Assembly: GCA_949128015.1 (NCBI GenBank)
Contig: CASBRC010000438.1
Coordinates: 1-5,010, forward strand
Source: Synechococcales cyanobacterium PMM_0003
GTDB taxonomy: Bacteria > Cyanobacteriota > Cyanobacteriia > Pseudanabaenales > Pseudanabaenaceae
DNA length: 5,010 bases
Direction: 5' to 3'
The position numbers were made by a program, and so were the translations under genes. This document shows positions 3,742 to 5,010 of the stretch, piece by piece; the stretch's first letter is position 1; every line of letters starts with the position of its first letter. The notes beneath the pieces are model-generated. The model saw nothing but the letters and a program-made list of their open reading frames with translations, was not told the DNA's origin and did not search any database.

Positions 3742-5010
3742 ATGCATTTACCTAAACAACGCTGGCAGATTTTTTCACCACAACCAGATTTGTCATCTGA
3801 AATTGCTAATGCTACAGGGCTTTCGCCCATAATCGCGCAGGTTTTACTAAATCGCGGGCTTAACACCCCTGAAGCTGCTAAAGTTTTTCTCGATCCTGAG
3901 TTGGAAGATTTACCCGATCCTAAGAAAGAATTTCCTGATTTAATCGCGAGTATCGATCGCATTGAGCAAGCCATAAAAAATAGCGATCGCATTACGATCT
4001 GTGGTGACTATGATGTTGATGGCATGACTAGCACGGCTTTGTTAATTCGCACTTTGCGATTATTGGGGGCGATTGTCGAATACGAAATTCCTAGTCGGAT
4101 GACGGAGGGCTATGGGATTAATCAGCGTATTGTGCAGGATTGTTGCGATCGCAATGTGAAATTAATCATCACTGTGGACAATGGCATCGCCGCCTATGAT
4201 GCGATCGCCCTTGCTGAGTCCTTAAATATTTCTGTAATTATTACCGATCACCACGAAGTTCCCGAAGACCTTAGCAAAATTCCACCTGCAACGGCGATTT
4301 TAAATCCCAAATATAAAGTCGATCCGCATTCGCCCTACGCTGCGATCGCTGGTGTCGGTGTTGCCTATGTCTTGGCGTTGGAATTAAGCGATCGCTTTGG
4401 CAAACGTGCCGAACTAGAAAACCCATTATTAGAATTATTTACTTTAGGAACGATCGCCGATCTTGCATCTTTAACTGGTATCAATCGCCGCCTTGTTAAA
4501 AAAGGTTTGCGCTTACTTTCACAATCGAAGGTAATTGGGATTATTGCGCTGATTAACGAAACGGGAATTGCTAAAGATAAACAAACGGGAATGAAGCCTG
4601 AAGCGATCGGCTTTGGTTTGGGTCCAAGAATTAATGCGATCGGGCGGATTGGTAATCCTCAAGTAATTATCGATCTGTTAACTTGCGAAGAAATGGGAGA
4701 GGCGATCGCATTGGCGCAAGAATGCGAAGCAACTAATCGCAAGCGTCAAGATCTTTGCAAAGAGATCGAACAAGAGGCGATCGCCTATATGACTAAAAGA
4801 AAGTCGGAAGGTTTTGATATTAGGCAAGAACGAGTTTTGGTGATAGTTGATCGCGAAGTGCAAGAAGCCCTCACCCCCAGCCCCTCTCCCGCAGGAGAGG
4901 GGAGTAAGAAAGGTTGGCATCATGGCGTAATTGGCATTGTTGCTTCGCGATTAGTGGAACGTTATGGCGCACCAGTTTTTATTGGTAGTTATGAAGATGC
5001 TCATGAACAA
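3742..5010 (+). CDS. recJ: Single-stranded-DNA-specific 5'-3' exonuclease RecJ (3' end beyond window)
   Basis: RecJ degrades single-stranded DNA 5' to 3' in recombination, mismatch and base-excision repair, using two metal ions in the DHH domain. The frame is open from ATG 3742 to the last base (423 codons). An in-frame stop at 3709-3711 and no intervening ATG, GTG or TTG codon fix the start. Visible motifs are GDYDVDG (88-94), TVDNGI (144-149), TDHH (168-171), GVGVAY (204-209), GTIADLASL (236-244) and GLGPRINAIGRIGNP (292-306), followed by GWHHGVIGIVASRLVERYG (391-409) at the start of the DHHA1 region. The acidic and histidine metal ligands of these motifs are all present, so it looks active. 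Residues about 376-390 (ALTPSPSPAGEGSKK) interrupt the usual run into the WHHG motif and are encoded by a palindromic repeat. The rest of DHHA1 and the OB-fold are outside the window. No clear ribosome-binding site. Confidence 0.95.
   Translation, partial: MHLPKQRWQIFSPQPDLSSEIANATGLSPIIAQVLLNRGLNTPEAAKVFLDPELEDLPDPKKEFPDLIASIDRIEQAIKNSDRITICGDYDVDGMTSTALLIRTLRLLGAIVEYEIPSRMTEGYGINQRIVQDCCDRNVKLIITVDNGIAAYDAIALAESLNISVIITDHHEVPEDLSKIPPATAILNPKYKVDPHSPYAAIAGVGVAYVLALELSDRFGKRAELENPLLELFTLGTIADLASLTGINRRLVKKGLRLLSQSKVIGIIALINETGIAKDKQTGMKPEAIGFGLGPRINAIGRIGNPQVIIDLLTCEEMGEAIALAQECEATNRKRQDLCKEIEQEAIAYMTKRKSEGFDIRQERVLVIVDREVQEALTPSPSPAGEGSKKGWHHGVIGIVASRLVERYGAPVFIGSYEDAHEQ
4868..4904. repeat. 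GC-rich palindromic repeat inserted in frame in recJ
   Basis: A roughly 37-base GC-rich block in an AT-leaning gene. Its core CCCCTCTCC (4881-4889) pairs with GGAGAGGGG (4894-4902) around a 4-nt loop, preceded by CCCTCACCCCCAG. The wording matches a type of dispersed intergenic repeat common in cyanobacteria, recognised from memory. Here it is translated as ALTPSPSPAGEGS without shifting the frame, so recJ stays open on both sides. Confidence 0.8.

Noticed and set aside
3726..3992. Minus-strand open frame overlapping the recJ start
   Set aside because: It is antisense to the recJ N-terminus, and its low-complexity serine-rich product suggests a shadow.
4678..4923. Minus-strand open frame of 81 codons
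   Set aside because: It lies wholly inside recJ on the other strand. Its N-terminal TPLSCGRGAGGEG is just the antisense reading of the palindromic repeat.

Overview
The window looks like cyanobacterial chromosome. The octamer GCGATCGC (HIP1) occurs 16 times in 5,010 bases, far above chance. The gene set fits too: the circadian-clock kinase SasA and a plant-type zeta-carotene isomerase. A filamentous, AT-leaning genus such as Pseudanabaena is plausible from the style of the palindromic repeats, but that genus call is a guess.

Layout. 1-320 is non-coding and almost entirely palindromic: a 215-bp near-perfect inverted repeat that contains smaller hairpins, followed by another hairpin and a decayed repeat remnant next to a TATAAT box. 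Then come secG (+, 321-656), a palindromic convergent gap (657-843), coaE (-, 844-1437), a divergent SemiSWEET sugar transporter (+, 1467-1721) and a Z-ISO/NnrU-family zeta-carotene isomerase (+, 1772-2497). A perfect 33-bp-stem palindrome fills the convergent gap between Z-ISO and sasA (-, 2570-3682). recJ (+, from 3742) diverges from sasA and runs off the window end.

The genes are mostly unrelated housekeeping functions: protein export (secG), coenzyme A synthesis (coaE), sugar flux (SemiSWEET), carotenoid synthesis (Z-ISO), clock output (sasA) and DNA repair (recJ). No operon-level system ties them together. SemiSWEET and Z-ISO may be co-transcribed (50 bp apart, with a hairpin between).

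The most unusual content is the repeats. One hairpin family (GCAGCGC stem, TAC loop) occurs at two loci, with compensating stem changes and a loop kept in the same orientation even inside inverted copies. A separate GC-rich palindromic repeat sits in frame inside recJ and adds about 15 residues just before the conserved WHHGVIGIVASR motif. No CRISPR array, phage, transposase or novel multi-gene system is visible.
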